Source of the DNA: Deferribacteraceae bacterium
Lineage (GTDB): Bacteria > Chrysiogenota > Deferribacteres > Deferribacterales > Deferrivibrionaceae
DNA length: 32,247 nt
Direction: 5' to 3'
Assembly (NCBI GenBank): GCA_020054865.1
Contig: JAIHAR010000023.1
Span: 1-32,247, forward strand
In this document: positions 7,012 through 15,382 of the stretch, one piece after another
Layout: every line of letters starts with the position of its first letter
Numbering within the stretch: position 1 is the first letter of the stretch
Notes under the pieces: generated by a model
The model's database searches: none
The model's input: only the letters and a program-made list of their open reading frames with translations
Told to the model about the DNA's origin: nothing
Made by a program: the position numbers and the translations under genes

Positions 7012-7041
7012 ATTATAACCTACTTTAAGTAATATTGTAAA
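7012..7041 (-). promoter_or_regulatory. Promoter of the ATPase-PilZ gene, predicting a leaderless transcript
   Basis: On the minus strand TTTACA (7041-7036) and a perfect TATAAT (7017-7012) are 18 bases apart. Six bases separate the -10 from ATG 7005, so transcription should begin at or next to the A of the start codon. No Shine-Dalgarno sequence is present. The divergent argC start is only 58 bases from this ATG. Confidence 0.65.
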
Positions 7042-7063
7042 CATTTTTTAAAAAAGGTGGAAT

Positions 7064-8065
7064 ATGCGCATAGGAATAATAGGGGCAACAGGTTATACAG
7101 GGTTTGAGCTAATAAAAATATTGAGCAGACACAAAAATGTAAAAATAAGTGCTGTTACAAGTGATACATCTGCCGGCAAAAAAATCAGTGAAATATATCC
7201 CTATCTTTCAAATATATGTGAAAATAAGTTGCTTCCCAACAATTTTGAACAGATACAGGAAATTGTGGATGTTGTGTTTTTATGTCTTCCACACGGTGCT
7301 TCACAGGAAGCTGCAAAATACTTTTTTGAAAAAGGTAAACTGGTAATAGACCTTAGTGCAGATTTCAGGATAACTGATGCCACATTATACGAATCTGTAT
7401 ATAAAACTAAGCATAACGCTGTTGATGTTTTGGCCAATAGTGTATATGGCATCCCTGAACTATTTGCCGAAAAAATAAAAGGCTCCAAAATGATTGCAAA
7501 CCCCGGGTGCTATCCTACTTCTGTTATCTTGCCGTTATATCCACTTCTAAAAGATAACCTGATAGAAAAAAACATGATAGTGGCTGACTCAAAATCCGGT
7601 GTAAGCGGAGCAGGGAAAACTCCAAGTGCCAAAACGCATTTTTGCGAAACTAACGAAGATTTTAAACCTTATGGAATTTTTTCCCACAGGCATAACCCGG
7701 AAATAGATTTTATATTGTCAGATGCCAGCCCCCAGACACATGTAATCTTTACACCTCACCTTCTTCCAGTTAACAGAGGGATTGAAAGCACAATTTACCT
7801 GAAAAAAAATTGTAACTTTTCTTTGAAGAATGTTTTGATGGATTTCTATAAAGATTCATTTTTTGTAAGAATAAGAAAAGATGACTCCATACCTTCCATC
7901 AAGGATGTGGCAATGACAAATTTTGTAGATATTAATATTTTTGAAAATGGTAAAAATGTTATTATAGTTTCCTGTATAGATAATCTGATAAAGGGCGCAA
8001 GCGGTCAGGCGGTACAAAATATGAATATTGCCCTTGGTTTTGATGAAAAAGAAGGGCTTTTGTAA
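7064..8065 (+). CDS. argC: N-acetyl-gamma-glutamyl-phosphate reductase
   Basis: NADPH-dependent reduction of N-acetylglutamyl phosphate to the semialdehyde, in arginine biosynthesis. The 333 residues include the Rossmann start IGIIGATGYTGFELIKIL (3-20), VFLCLPHGAS (71-80), LSADFR (97-102), the catalytic cysteine in ANPGCYPTS (C149) and the histidine-bearing HRHNPEI segment. Length is normal for the family. A GGTGG sequence precedes the ATG. It heads a plus-strand run and is followed by argJ after a 13-base gap. No convincing promoter could be picked in the short divergent spacer on this strand. Confidence 0.96.
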   Translation: MRIGIIGATGYTGFELIKILSRHKNVKISAVTSDTSAGKKISEIYPYLSNICENKLLPNNFEQIQEIVDVVFLCLPHGASQEAAKYFFEKGKLVIDLSADFRITDATLYESVYKTKHNAVDVLANSVYGIPELFAEKIKGSKMIANPGCYPTSVILPLYPLLKDNLIEKNMIVADSKSGVSGAGKTPSAKTHFCETNEDFKPYGIFSHRHNPEIDFILSDASPQTHVIFTPHLLPVNRGIESTIYLKKNCNFSLKNVLMDFYKDSFFVRIRKDDSIPSIKDVAMTNFVDINIFENGKNVIIVSCIDNLIKGASGQAVQNMNIALGFDEKEGLL

Positions 8066-8078
8066 AAAGGGGAAAGAT

Positions 8079-9287
8079 ATGGATATAATTAAAAACGGTG
8101 GCGTATGCACGCCTCTTGGTTTTAGCTCTGCAGGTATCGCTGCTGACATAAAAGGGAAAAAAAGCACAAAAAAGGATTTGGGTATTCTTATATCCGAAAT
8201 TCCTTGTACGGTAGCTGCAACATTTACTGAAAACAAGGTAAAGGCTGCACCGGTAATTGTATGCAACGATTTAATAAGCAATAACAATGAGTTTAAAGGG
8301 ATTATTGTCAACAGTGGCAATGCCAACGCCTGTACAGGTAAACAGGGGATTGAAAATACCTTTAAAATAATCAAACACTACGAAAACGAGTTAAAGCTGC
8401 AGGAAAATTTTTTATTGATGGCTTCTACCGGGGTTATTGGTGTTCAGCTTCCTGTGGATAAATTTATAAATAATAGCCTGAATCTCATAAACAGCATAGA
8501 AGATTATCATGAAAGCTTCAACGAAGCAATTATGACAACCGATTCTTTCCCTAAAAGTATAGCTGTACTTGTGGAAACTGACAATGGTGCTTACGTAATT
8601 GGGGCTTCAGCAAAAGGTGCCGGTATGATTTGTCCATCAATGGCAACAATGCTCTGTTTTATAACAACAGATGCATTGATAGACAAAACAACTCTCAACC
8701 TTACACTTCAAAATGCTGTCAAAAACAGTTTTAACAGGATTACCGTTGATGGTGATATGAGCACAAACGATTCTGTTTATATTTTTGCAAACGGGATTAG
8801 CGGCATTTCAATAAACAAAGAAAAGGATATCAGACAATTTGAAGAGGCTCTTACCTTTGTCTGTCTCAATCTTGCAAAAATGATAGTAAAAGATGGTGAA
8901 GGAGCCACAAAACTTGTAGAAATAGAAGTGAAAAATGCAAAATCTGAAGAGGATGCAAAAAAATGCGCCTTTAAAATTGCAAATTCACCTTTAGTAAAAA
9001 CTATGTTTTTTGGTGCAGACCCAAACTGGGGAAGATTGCTTGCATCAGTTGGGGCTTCCCTTATAGATATCGATCCGGATAATATAGATGTGTATTTTGA
9101 CGAGCTCCACTATGTAACAAAATCAGCTATCATAGACACTTCACTTGAAAATAAAGCACATGAGATAATGAAAAAAAACGAATATAAAATCACAATTGAC
9201 CTTAACATTGGTAACAAATCATTCAATGCATTTAGTTGTGACTTGACATATGATTATGTAAAAATTAATACTGACTACAGGACATAA
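8079..9287 (+). CDS. argJ: Glutamate N-acetyltransferase / ornithine acetyltransferase
   Basis: Transfers acetyl from N-acetylornithine to glutamate, closing the acetyl cycle of arginine synthesis; some members also use acetyl-CoA. From ATG 8079 (AGGGGA six bases upstream) the protein has 402 residues. The self-cleavage and nucleophile region is KGAGMICPSMATML (179-192). Cleavage is expected between A189 and T190, with Thr190 as the N-terminal nucleophile of the beta chain. Other landmarks are VNSGNANACTG (78-87, the oxyanion/acetyl site), MASTGVIG (114-121) and GADPNWGR. The open frame extends upstream into argC, but those residues lack family similarity and the RBS favours 8079. Whether it is bifunctional or transacetylase-only cannot be told; no argA or argB is in view. 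Confidence 0.96.
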   Translation: MDIIKNGGVCTPLGFSSAGIAADIKGKKSTKKDLGILISEIPCTVAATFTENKVKAAPVIVCNDLISNNNEFKGIIVNSGNANACTGKQGIENTFKIIKHYENELKLQENFLLMASTGVIGVQLPVDKFINNSLNLINSIEDYHESFNEAIMTTDSFPKSIAVLVETDNGAYVIGASAKGAGMICPSMATMLCFITTDALIDKTTLNLTLQNAVKNSFNRITVDGDMSTNDSVYIFANGISGISINKEKDIRQFEEALTFVCLNLAKMIVKDGEGATKLVEIEVKNAKSEEDAKKCAFKIANSPLVKTMFFGADPNWGRLLASVGASLIDIDPDNIDVYFDELHYVTKSAIIDTSLENKAHEIMKKNEYKITIDLNIGNKSFNAFSCDLTYDYVKINTDYRT

Positions 9288-9288
9288 A

Positions 9289-9660
9289 ATGAAATTTACA
9301 GACAAGGTATTTTTTTACGGACAACTGAAATCTGACGGCTTGTTTTTCCCTTTGTACAGGAAATATGTGCTCAACATAGAAAAAGGGTACACTTTTGGCA
9401 GCCTGTATGAATACAAAAAAAGACCTGTATTTATCCCTTCAGGTAATAATAAAGTATTTGGAGAAATTATTACACTTTTCAACACAAGAAAAGTATTTTC
9501 AATTTTTGACAGCATAGAATATTATCTGAAAAGAATTTTAACGGATGTTTATAGAGAGCCAGGCGGCAAATTAGTAAAAGCAAATATATACATTTTTGAA
9601 AATGTAAACAACGAAACATTAATTCCAATTGAGTCCGGCTTGTGGATTAATAAAAAATAA
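9289..9660 (+). CDS. Gamma-glutamylcyclotransferase (GGCT/AIG2)-like protein
   Basis: A 123-residue protein of the GGCT/AIG2 fold. The N-terminal strand and glycine-rich loop FFYGQLKSDG (8-17) match the YGTLK signature. GSLYEY (37-42) and VFGEI (56-60) follow, and the putative catalytic acid is E77 in FDSIEYYLKR. The family forms 5-oxoproline from gamma-glutamyl amines or peptides, but the substrates of most bacterial AIG2-like members are unknown. The ATG starts one base after the argJ stop codon, so it is probably coupled to argJ. The link to arginine synthesis may be only positional. The C-terminus is short and ends IPIESGLWINKK. Confidence 0.7.
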   Translation: MKFTDKVFFYGQLKSDGLFFPLYRKYVLNIEKGYTFGSLYEYKKRPVFIPSGNNKVFGEIITLFNTRKVFSIFDSIEYYLKRILTDVYREPGGKLVKANIYIFENVNNETLIPIESGLWINKK

Positions 9661-9686
9661 ATTCTTAATAGAAGGAGTTTTGAAAT

Positions 9687-11123
9687 ATGGATTTTGAAGC
9701 GGTAATTGGTCTTGAAGTGCATGTTCAGTTAGCTACTGAGTCAAAAATATTTTGCGGTTGTTCAACAAAATTTGGCTCACAACCAAATTCCAATGTATGC
9801 CCGGTTTGTCTCGGGATGCCAGGTGTATTGCCGGTTTTAAATAAAAAGGTAGTAGAATATACGACAAAGGCTGGTCTTGCACTGAATTGCAAGATAAACA
9901 GAAAAAGTGTATTTGCCAGAAAAAACTATTTTTACCCTGATTTACCAAAAGGTTATCAAATATCACAATATGAGCTTCCAATTTGCGAACATGGATATAT
10001 CGAAATCAATATCGATGGCAATGCAAAGAGGATAGGCATTACCAGGATTCATATGGAGGAAGATGCAGGTAAATCTATTCATGGTGAAAACCTTGGTGAC
10101 CCATCTGCCAGCTTTATCGACCTAAACAGAACAGGAGTACCCCTAATGGAAATAGTCAGTGAGCCTGATTTACGCAGCGGTGAAGAAGCAAAAGAATATC
10201 TTCAGAAACTTAAGGCAATCCTTGAATACATAGAAGTTTCAGACTGTAACATGGAAGAAGGTTCATTGAGATGTGACGCAAATATTTCTGTAAGGCCAAT
10301 AGGTCAAAAGGAATTTGGCACCAAAACCGAAATCAAAAATATGAACTCTTTCAAAAATGTGCAAAAGGCTATCGAGTACGAAATAAAACGTCAGATAAAA
10401 GTCATTAAAGATGGTGGCAAAATTGTTCAGGAAACAAGACTCTGGGATCCTGATAAAGGGATAACTATTTCTATGAGGAGCAAAGAGGAGGCTCACGATT
10501 ACAGATATTTTCCTGATCCTGATCTCGTGCCATTGAAGCTTGATGAAGATTTTATAGAAAATATTAGGAAAACACTGCCAATTTTGCCGGATGAGCTGAA
10601 GGAAAAGTTTATAAAAGAATACGAACTCCCGGAATATGACGCAATGGTGCTCACAAGCTCAAAATCTTACGCTGATTACTTTATTGAAGCAGTAAAACAT
10701 TTTAATAGCCCCAAAAAGATATCAAACTGGATAATGTCAGAGCTGCTTAGAGTTGTAAACGATAAAGACTGCGACATATATGAAGCAGGTATTTTGCCAG
10801 AATATCTTGCAGAAATCGTAAAACTTATCGAAGATGGTAAAATCAGCGGAAAGATTGGTAAGGATGTATTTGAAGAAGTAATAAAAACAGGCAAAAAGCC
10901 TTCTGTAATTATTGAAGAGAAAGGTCTTGTTCAAATATCCGATTCAAGTGAGCTTGAAAATATTGTTAAAAAGGTCATCGAAAGTTCTCCAAAGGAGGCT
11001 GAAAGATTCAAAAACGGAGAAACAAAACTTATGGGATTTTTTGTAGGTCAGATTATGAAGGAAACCAGGGGCAAGGCTAACCCCAAACTTGTAAATGATT
11101 TGGTCAACAAACTCTTGTCATAA
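9687..11123 (+). CDS. gatB: Aspartyl/glutamyl-tRNA amidotransferase subunit B
   Basis: Kinase/tRNA-binding subunit of GatCAB, which amidates Glu-tRNA(Gln) or Asp-tRNA(Asn). At 478 residues it is of normal length. It opens [13 protein letters not shown], followed by a zinc site formed by C23, C25, C38 and C41 (CGC ... CPVC) and the conserved [19 protein letters not shown]. Then come HMEEDAGKS, the [17 protein letters not shown] segment, [12 protein letters not shown] and [12 protein letters not shown]. The YqeY/helical tail domain at the C-terminus (about 330-478) ends [23 protein letters not shown] lies eight to ten bases before the ATG. gatA and gatC are not adjacent in this window. It lies 26 bases after the GGCT-like gene. 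Confidence 0.97.
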   Translation: MDFEAVIGLEVHVQLATESKIFCGCSTKFGSQPNSNVCPVCLGMPGVLPVLNKKVVEYTTKAGLALNCKINRKSVFARKNYFYPDLPKGYQISQYELPICEHGYIEINIDGNAKRIGITRIHMEEDAGKSIHGENLGDPSASFIDLNRTGVPLMEIVSEPDLRSGEEAKEYLQKLKAILEYIEVSDCNMEEGSLRCDANISVRPIGQKEFGTKTEIKNMNSFKNVQKAIEYEIKRQIKVIKDGGKIVQETRLWDPDKGITISMRSKEEAHDYRYFPDPDLVPLKLDEDFIENIRKTLPILPDELKEKFIKEYELPEYDAMVLTSSKSYADYFIEAVKHFNSPKKISNWIMSELLRVVNDKDCDIYEAGILPEYLAEIVKLIEDGKISGKIGKDVFEEVIKTGKKPSVIIEEKGLVQISDSSELENIVKKVIESSPKEAERFKNGETKLMGFFVGQIMKETRGKANPKLVNDLVNKLLS

Positions 11124-11139
11124 TAATAGAGGTGAAGTT

Positions 11140-11541
11140 ATGTTAAACAAAATCGATCACATTGGCATTGCCGTAAAAAGCCTTGATGAAGCAGTATCTT
11201 TTTATGAAACAATGGGAATAAAGCCGTACCATTATGAAGAGGTTGACAGCCAAAAAGTAAAGGTTGCATTTATAAAAGTGGGTGAAAGCAATATCGAGCT
11301 GCTTGAGCCTACTTCTGAGGAAAGCCCTATTTTCAAATATATTGAAAAAAAGGGGGAAGGGATTCATCATATATGTTACGACGTTGAGGATGTAGACAAA
11401 GCGCTTGAAACACTTAAGAATGATGGTTTTAAATTGATAAATGAGAAGCCCATGAAAGGGGCTCATCATAAAATTGTTGCTTTTGTCCACCCAAAGTCAA
11501 CAAATGGAGTACTTACCGAACTTTCAATGGACGAGAAGTGA
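11140..11541 (+). CDS. mce: Methylmalonyl-CoA epimerase
   Basis: Interconverts (R)- and (S)-methylmalonyl-CoA, linking propionyl-CoA or succinyl-CoA metabolism. It is a vicinal-oxygen-chelate (glyoxalase) fold of 133 residues: two beta-alpha-beta-beta-beta repeats with metal ligands visible in IDHIGIAV (His), ELLEP, GIHHICYDV (His) and the terminal LTELS (Glu). The open frame extends upstream into gatB, but the ATG at 11140 preceded by GAGGTG gives the standard N-terminus LNKIDHIGIAVKSLDEA. No methylmalonyl-CoA mutase or carboxylase gene lies nearby, so the pathway direction (propionate oxidation versus formation) is open. Confidence 0.93.
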   Translation: MLNKIDHIGIAVKSLDEAVSFYETMGIKPYHYEEVDSQKVKVAFIKVGESNIELLEPTSEESPIFKYIEKKGEGIHHICYDVEDVDKALETLKNDGFKLINEKPMKGAHHKIVAFVHPKSTNGVLTELSMDEK

Positions 11542-12125
11542 TGAAAATTTTGTTGCATCAATGTTGTGGGCCATGCTCAATTTTCCCGATCGAAGTTTTG
11601 GGTGAAAAAAATTTTGAAATAACTGCATATTTTTTCAATCCCAATATTCACCCTATACACGAATTTTATATGAGGTTAAACGGAGCAATTGATGTAGCCA
11701 AATATTATGACATCAATATTATTGTTTCAGAAAATTACGGGCTTGAATATTTTCTTGACAAAGAATTTTATGAGAAATCTAAAAGATGTTCTTTTTGTTA
11801 TGATTTTAGGATTGAAGCCACAGCAAAACTAGCTTCTGAAATGGGATTTGACTTTTTCACCACTTCCCTTCTGTATAGCAAGTACCAAAATCACAATGAA
11901 ATCACCGATTTGTGTGAAAAATATTCAAATAAATATAATGTAAATTTTTATTACTATGATTTTCGTGAGGGGTGGAAAAGAGGGATAGAAAAATCCAAAG
12001 AAATTGAAATCTACAGACAACAGTATTGCGGTTGCATTTTCAGCGAAGAGGAAAGATACAAAAAACAGTTGAAAAATCAATTGAGCAACAGAATAAGCTC
12101 TTTAAATAATGCGGAGGCGGTATGA
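11541..12125 (+). CDS. queH: Epoxyqueuosine reductase QueH
   Basis: Reduces epoxyqueuosine to queuosine at position 34 of certain tRNAs, by the non-cobalamin route. The 194 residues contain the DUF208/QueH signatures: LLHQCCGPCS with Cys8, Cys9 and Cys12, the RCSFCYDFR pair (C83, C86) and the C-terminal QQYCGCIFSE (C163, C165). These cysteines ligate the iron-sulfur cluster and adjoining iron seen in the family. The ATG overlaps the mce stop by one base (TGATG), and the stop overlaps the next gene's ATG. Some members are annotated as DUF208 only. Confidence 0.92.
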   Translation: MKILLHQCCGPCSIFPIEVLGEKNFEITAYFFNPNIHPIHEFYMRLNGAIDVAKYYDINIIVSENYGLEYFLDKEFYEKSKRCSFCYDFRIEATAKLASEMGFDFFTTSLLYSKYQNHNEITDLCEKYSNKYNVNFYYYDFREGWKRGIEKSKEIEIYRQQYCGCIFSEEERYKKQLKNQLSNRISSLNNAEAV

Positions 12126-12337
12126 ATTTCGGAATAGGTAAGATACTTATAATATTTGGAATAATACTTATAATCTCCGGAATACTTTTCATTGCAGGTG
12201 AGAAAATAGGTCTTGGAAAGCTCTTTGGAGACATCTATTTTAAAAGAGGGAATTTTAGCTTTTATTTTCCAATAACCACATCAATAATAATAAGTATAAT
12301 ATTAACTATCTTGCTGAATATATTTTTCCGGAAATAA
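12122..12337 (+). CDS. DUF2905 small membrane protein
   Basis: A 71-residue protein with two hydrophobic helices (about 6-26 and 49-68) separated by the conserved segment LGKLFGDIYFKRGNFSFYFP, which is the DUF2905 signature. Its function is unknown. It starts inside the queH stop (ATGA overlap) and is the last gene of the plus-strand run that began at argC. A bidirectional terminator follows. Confidence 0.85.
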   Translation: MNFGIGKILIIFGIILIISGILFIAGEKIGLGKLFGDIYFKRGNFSFYFPITTSIIISIILTILLNIFFRK

Positions 12338-12340
12338 AAA

Positions 12341-12373
12341 ATCCGCCCCTTTTTTGAGGCGGATGTATTTTTT
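12341..12373. terminator. Bidirectional intrinsic terminator between the argC run and csp
   Basis: Perfect seven-pair stem (ATCCGCC with GGCGGAT) around a T/A-rich loop. On the plus strand it is followed by GTATTTTTT. On the minus strand it is followed directly by six T residues, so it ends both the DUF2905 operon and the convergent csp transcript. Confidence 0.85.
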
Positions 12374-12397
12374 AATCAGACTTTAAAAATGTTTCAA

Positions 12398-12601
12398 TTA
12401 AGCTTTTGAAACATTAGCTGCTTGTGGTCCTTTTGGTCCTTCTACTACTTCAAATTTTACCTTATCACCTTCTTTTAAAGACTTGAAGCCTTCCATTGTG
12501 ATAGCAGAGTAATGTACAAATACATCCTCTCCTGTTGAACTAGTGATGAAACCATAACCTTTTGAATCGTTGAACCACTTAACGGTACCTGTGTTACTCA
12601 T
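12398..12601 (-). CDS. Cold shock protein, CspA family
   Basis: Single-stranded nucleic-acid-binding OB-fold protein of 67 residues that acts as an RNA chaperone. Both RNA-binding motifs are intact: RNP1 KGYGFI (14-19) and RNP2 DVFVHY (26-31). The start [19 protein letters not shown] and the end [10 protein letters not shown] are typical. It is monocistronic, with its own promoter and a perfect terminator. A GAGGTGA sequence precedes the ATG. Whether it is cold-induced or constitutive cannot be said. Confidence 0.96.
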   Translation of the reverse strand: MSNTGTVKWFNDSKGYGFITSSTGEDVFVHYSAITMEGFKSLKEGDKVKFEVVEGPKGPQAANVSKA

Positions 12602-12624
12602 CTTAATTCACCTCATTTTTTTAC

Positions 12625-12640
12625 TGAAGCATTCGCTTCA
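12625..12640 (-). promoter_or_regulatory. Stem-loop in the csp 5' leader
   Basis: TGAAGC and GCTTCA form a six-pair stem with a four-base loop. It lies about 24 bases before the csp ATG and inside the predicted 40-base leader. Hairpins in csp leaders can act in temperature-dependent translation or stability, but here that is only a suggestion. Confidence 0.4.
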
Positions 12641-12648
12641 CCAATGAG

Positions 12649-12675
12649 ATTATCACTATTAAAAAAATATGTCAA
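12649..12675 (-). promoter_or_regulatory. Promoter of csp
   Basis: Perfect TTGACA (12675-12670) and GATAAT (12654-12649, five of six) are separated by 15 bases, and TG directly precedes the ATAAT part. Spacing is short, but no better pair is present. The predicted leader is about 40 bases. Confidence 0.55.
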
Positions 12676-12752
12676 ACAATATTAAAATAAAATACTTTTT
12701 TATTTAATTTTTTTCATAAAAATATATTTTAGGAATTCAAGGAGGTGCTTAA

Positions 12753-13604
12753 ATGAAAATCTCTTTTGTGGGTTTTGGAAAAATCGGCTCTGCCATGGCA
12801 GAAAATCTTAATAGATATTATGAGGTAACAGGATTTAATCGCAACATTGATAAAGTTAAAAATGTTTCAAAAATAGCCAGAAGTCTGAAAGAAGTGTCTG
12901 AAAACGACATAGTTATTTTAAATCTTTCAGACAGTTTGGCAGTAGGTGAAGTGCTATTTGGAGAAGGTGGACTTGCAAGTCACAATTTATCCAGTAAAAT
13001 AGTCATTGATACCACCACCAACCATTTTGAAAAGGTAATTGAATTTCATGAAAAACTTACAAATATGAATTGCTCATATGTGGAGGCTCCGGTAATAGGA
13101 AGCGTAATACCGGCACTCAACGGGCAGCTTACAGTTTTAGCTTCATGCGAAAGGGGAGTTTTTGAAAATGTTAAAGATATTCTAATGTGTATCGGTAAAA
13201 AGGTGATTCATTATACTGAAAAGGGGCTTGCAACAAAATTGAAACTTTTAAATAACCTGGTACTTTCAAATTTTATGTTTGCTATTGCAGAAGCCACATC
13301 TTTCGGAGAAAAAATAGGACTTGATAAAACAAAGATTATAGAAGTACTTGAAAATGGTGCAGGCAATTCGGTAGTTCTTAACGCAAAAAAAGGGAAGCTG
13401 CTTAATGAAGATTTTGATGCACATTTTGATGTAAAAACTTTGCTGAAAGATTTGAATTATGTACAGGAGTTATTTGAAAAAAACAATCTCCCGCTTCTAA
13501 GTAACTGCACCAAAAATATTTACTCCATTGCTTCAAATATGGGTTACTCTGACAAAGATTTCAGTGGAATATATAGCTTCTTGAAAAAAATAAAGGGCGA
13601 CTGA
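12753..13604 (+). CDS. NAD(P)-dependent beta-hydroxyacid dehydrogenase (HIBADH / GLYR family)
   Basis: A 283-residue oxidoreductase of the 3-hydroxyisobutyrate dehydrogenase superfamily. The Rossmann motif VGFGKIGSAMAENL (6-19) opens the protein. DTTTNHFEKV corresponds to the usual D(T/S)ST substrate-loop region. EAPVIGSVIPALNGQLTVLASC is the hallmark substrate-binding block. The catalytic lysine lies in ATKLKLLNNLVL, with the NN characteristic of the family. The C-terminal helical domain is complete. A full AAGGAGGTG Shine-Dalgarno lies seven bases before the ATG. Likely substrates are glyoxylate/succinic semialdehyde or 3-hydroxyisobutyrate, and the sequence alone does not decide. It stands alone between csp (divergent) and hcp (convergent). 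Confidence 0.88.
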   Translation: MKISFVGFGKIGSAMAENLNRYYEVTGFNRNIDKVKNVSKIARSLKEVSENDIVILNLSDSLAVGEVLFGEGGLASHNLSSKIVIDTTTNHFEKVIEFHEKLTNMNCSYVEAPVIGSVIPALNGQLTVLASCERGVFENVKDILMCIGKKVIHYTEKGLATKLKLLNNLVLSNFMFAIAEATSFGEKIGLDKTKIIEVLENGAGNSVVLNAKKGKLLNEDFDAHFDVKTLLKDLNYVQELFEKNNLPLLSNCTKNIYSIASNMGYSDKDFSGIYSFLKKIKGD

Positions 13605-13616
13605 AAAAGCCGCCCT
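13583..13616 (-). terminator. Intrinsic terminator of hcp, inside the 3' end of the convergent gene
   Basis: On the minus strand AGGGCG pairs with CGCCCT around a loop and is followed by TTTATTTTTTT. It begins seven bases past the hcp stop and overlaps the last codons and stop of the convergent dehydrogenase gene. The tail on the plus strand is weaker, but the hairpin may serve both directions. Confidence 0.75.
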
Positions 13617-13622
13617 GAAAAT

Positions 13623-15263
13623 TTATTTTCCAGCCACTATTGCTTCCAAATCTTCTTCAACTGAACCAATTGGTTTTATATCAAAATTTTCAACCAGTAC
13701 TTTTGCAACATTTGGTGATAAAAATGCAGGAAGAACCGGTCCAAGCCTGATGCCTTTAACACCTAAATATAAAAGTGCCAAAAGTACACAAACTGCCTTT
13801 TGCTCATACCATGCAATATCATAGGAGATTGGCAACTGATTGATATCTTCAAGCCCCAAAACTTCCTTAAGCTTAAGGGCAATATAAGCAAGTGAGTATG
13901 AGTCATTGCACTGACCGGCATCAAGCACTCTTGGAATACCACCGATATCTCCAAGTTCAAGCATATTGTACCTATATTTTGCACAGCCAGCAGTCAATAT
14001 TACATGATCTTTAGGAAGTCTTTTGGCAAGCTCTGTATAATATTCCCTTTCCTTTAATCTTCCATCGCATCCTGCCATAACTACAAATCTCTTGATGGCT
14101 CCGCTTTGAACAGCTTCTATTACTTTATCTGCAAGGCTCAATACCTGATTGTGTGCAAAACCTATAACAATCTTTTTCCCTTCTGTTGGTGTAAGGCCGC
14201 CTAAGTCCTTAGCCATTTTTATAAGTGGTGAAAAATCTTTCATTTTTCCTTGCGGAGCATTTGGAATATGTTTTACTCCAGGCCATCCGACAAGTCCTGT
14301 GGTAAATATTCTATCCTTGTACTCATCCTTTGGAGGAACAATACAGTTTGTGGTAAAAAGAATAGGCCCATTAAAAAGAGGGAATTCTTTTGTCTGATTA
14401 AACCACGCAGTCCCAAAATTCCCTGCCAAATGCTTATACTTTTTAAACTCGGGATAAGCATGAGCTGGTAACATCTCACCATGTGTATAAACTTTTACAC
14501 CTGTTCCCTCTGTCTGGATTAAAAGCTCTTCCAAGTCCAAAAGATCATGACCACTCACAAGAATACCAGGCCCTTCGTAAAGTCCTGTGTAAACTTCAGT
14601 AATTTCAGGGTTACCATATTTTGTGGTATTTGCCTCATCAAGAAGTGCCATTGTTTTTACGGCAATCTCACCGGTTTTTAAAGTAAGAGAAATAAGCTCA
14701 TCAGCTGTGATATCTTTCCTCAAAGTTTCTGCCAAAGCTTTTTCGACAAACTCAGTGATTTCGCTGTTTTTGTATTTTAATACGTAAGCATGATCAGCAT
14801 AAGCTGCAACCCCTTTAAGTCCGTAAATAATGAGTTCTTTCAATGACCTTATATCTTCATTTTCTTCAGACATAACACCAACTGCAGTGCCTTTAGCCAG
14901 AAAATCCTCTTTTGTAGGGCTTGATTTCCATGTAACTGCATCAGGTGCATTTGACAAATCTCCAACTTTTGACTTCAAATCATCTCTCAGGCTCAGTGCT
15001 TTTTTGTTATACTCAACAAACCTTTCCGGGTCAAAGTTAACATTTGTGATTGTGGCAAACAACCCTTCAAGCACAAACAGGTCTGCCTCTTCGGTATCAA
15101 TACCTTTCTCTCTTGCCTTGATTGCTACATAAGAAAGCCCCTTTAAAGTATAAACAAGGCAATCCTGCAATGTGGCCACCTCATCATTTTTGCCACACAC
15201 CCCCTTAATATTACATCCTACACCCTTTGATGCTTCTGAACATTGATAACAAAACATACTCAT
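13623..15263 (-). CDS. hcp: Hybrid cluster protein (hydroxylamine reductase)
   Basis: Iron-sulfur enzyme that reduces hydroxylamine in vitro and functions in nitric oxide/nitrosative stress in vivo. The 546 residues start with the anaerobe-type cluster motif C5-x2-C8-x8-C17-x5-C23 ([15 protein letters not shown]...). Hybrid-cluster ligands are visible downstream in [43 protein letters not shown] and the DAGQCND segment. GCAGGAGGT precedes the ATG. An FNR/HcpR-type palindrome is centred about 40 bases before the predicted start of transcription. No hcr reductase gene is adjacent, consistent with the short-motif class. Confidence 0.97.
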   Translation of the reverse strand: MSMFCYQCSEASKGVGCNIKGVCGKNDEVATLQDCLVYTLKGLSYVAIKAREKGIDTEEADLFVLEGLFATITNVNFDPERFVEYNKKALSLRDDLKSKVGDLSNAPDAVTWKSSPTKEDFLAKGTAVGVMSEENEDIRSLKELIIYGLKGVAAYADHAYVLKYKNSEITEFVEKALAETLRKDITADELISLTLKTGEIAVKTMALLDEANTTKYGNPEITEVYTGLYEGPGILVSGHDLLDLEELLIQTEGTGVKVYTHGEMLPAHAYPEFKKYKHLAGNFGTAWFNQTKEFPLFNGPILFTTNCIVPPKDEYKDRIFTTGLVGWPGVKHIPNAPQGKMKDFSPLIKMAKDLGGLTPTEGKKIVIGFAHNQVLSLADKVIEAVQSGAIKRFVVMAGCDGRLKEREYYTELAKRLPKDHVILTAGCAKYRYNMLELGDIGGIPRVLDAGQCNDSYSLAYIALKLKEVLGLEDINQLPISYDIAWYEQKAVCVLLALLYLGVKGIRLGPVLPAFLSPNVAKVLVENFDIKPIGSVEEDLEAIVAGK

Positions 15264-15319
15264 GTTTACCTCCTGCTTTTAATGTTGTAACTAACATACA
15301 ATTATTAAAAAAAATTGTT

Positions 15320-15333
15320 TTGACATATATCAA
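15320..15333. promoter_or_regulatory. FNR/HcpR/DNR-type operator
   Basis: TTGAC-ATAT-ATCAA closely matches the CRP/FNR-family consensus TTGAT-N4-ATCAA, with flanking T and A extending the near-palindrome to 18 bases (15318-15335). Its centre lies about 40 bases upstream of the predicted hcp start (a minus-strand -10 of TATGTT at 15298-15293), the classical activating position. It also lies about 56 bases upstream of the predicted start of the divergent exporter gene. The regulator gene is not in the window. Confidence 0.7.
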
Positions 15334-15348
15334 AAAAAGATAATTTTC

Positions 15349-15376
15349 TTGAATATGTATATAAGTTTTTTATAAT
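15349..15376 (+). promoter_or_regulatory. Promoter of the LysE-type exporter, predicting a leaderless transcript
   Basis: TTGAAT at 15349-15354 and a perfect TATAAT at 15371-15376 with a 16-base spacer. The ATG at 15383 comes six bases after the -10, and there is no Shine-Dalgarno sequence. This repeats the layout seen at the ATPase-PilZ gene. Confidence 0.7.
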
Positions 15377-15382
15377 GCTGCG

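Noticed and set aside
6395-7018. 207-residue plus-strand ORF opposite the ATPase domain
   Set aside because: Antisense shadow of a strongly conserved ATPase coding region, with hydrophobic low-complexity content only.
7856-8374. 172-residue minus-strand ORF across argC/argJ
   Set aside because: It overlaps two well-supported enzymes on the other strand and shows no family pattern.
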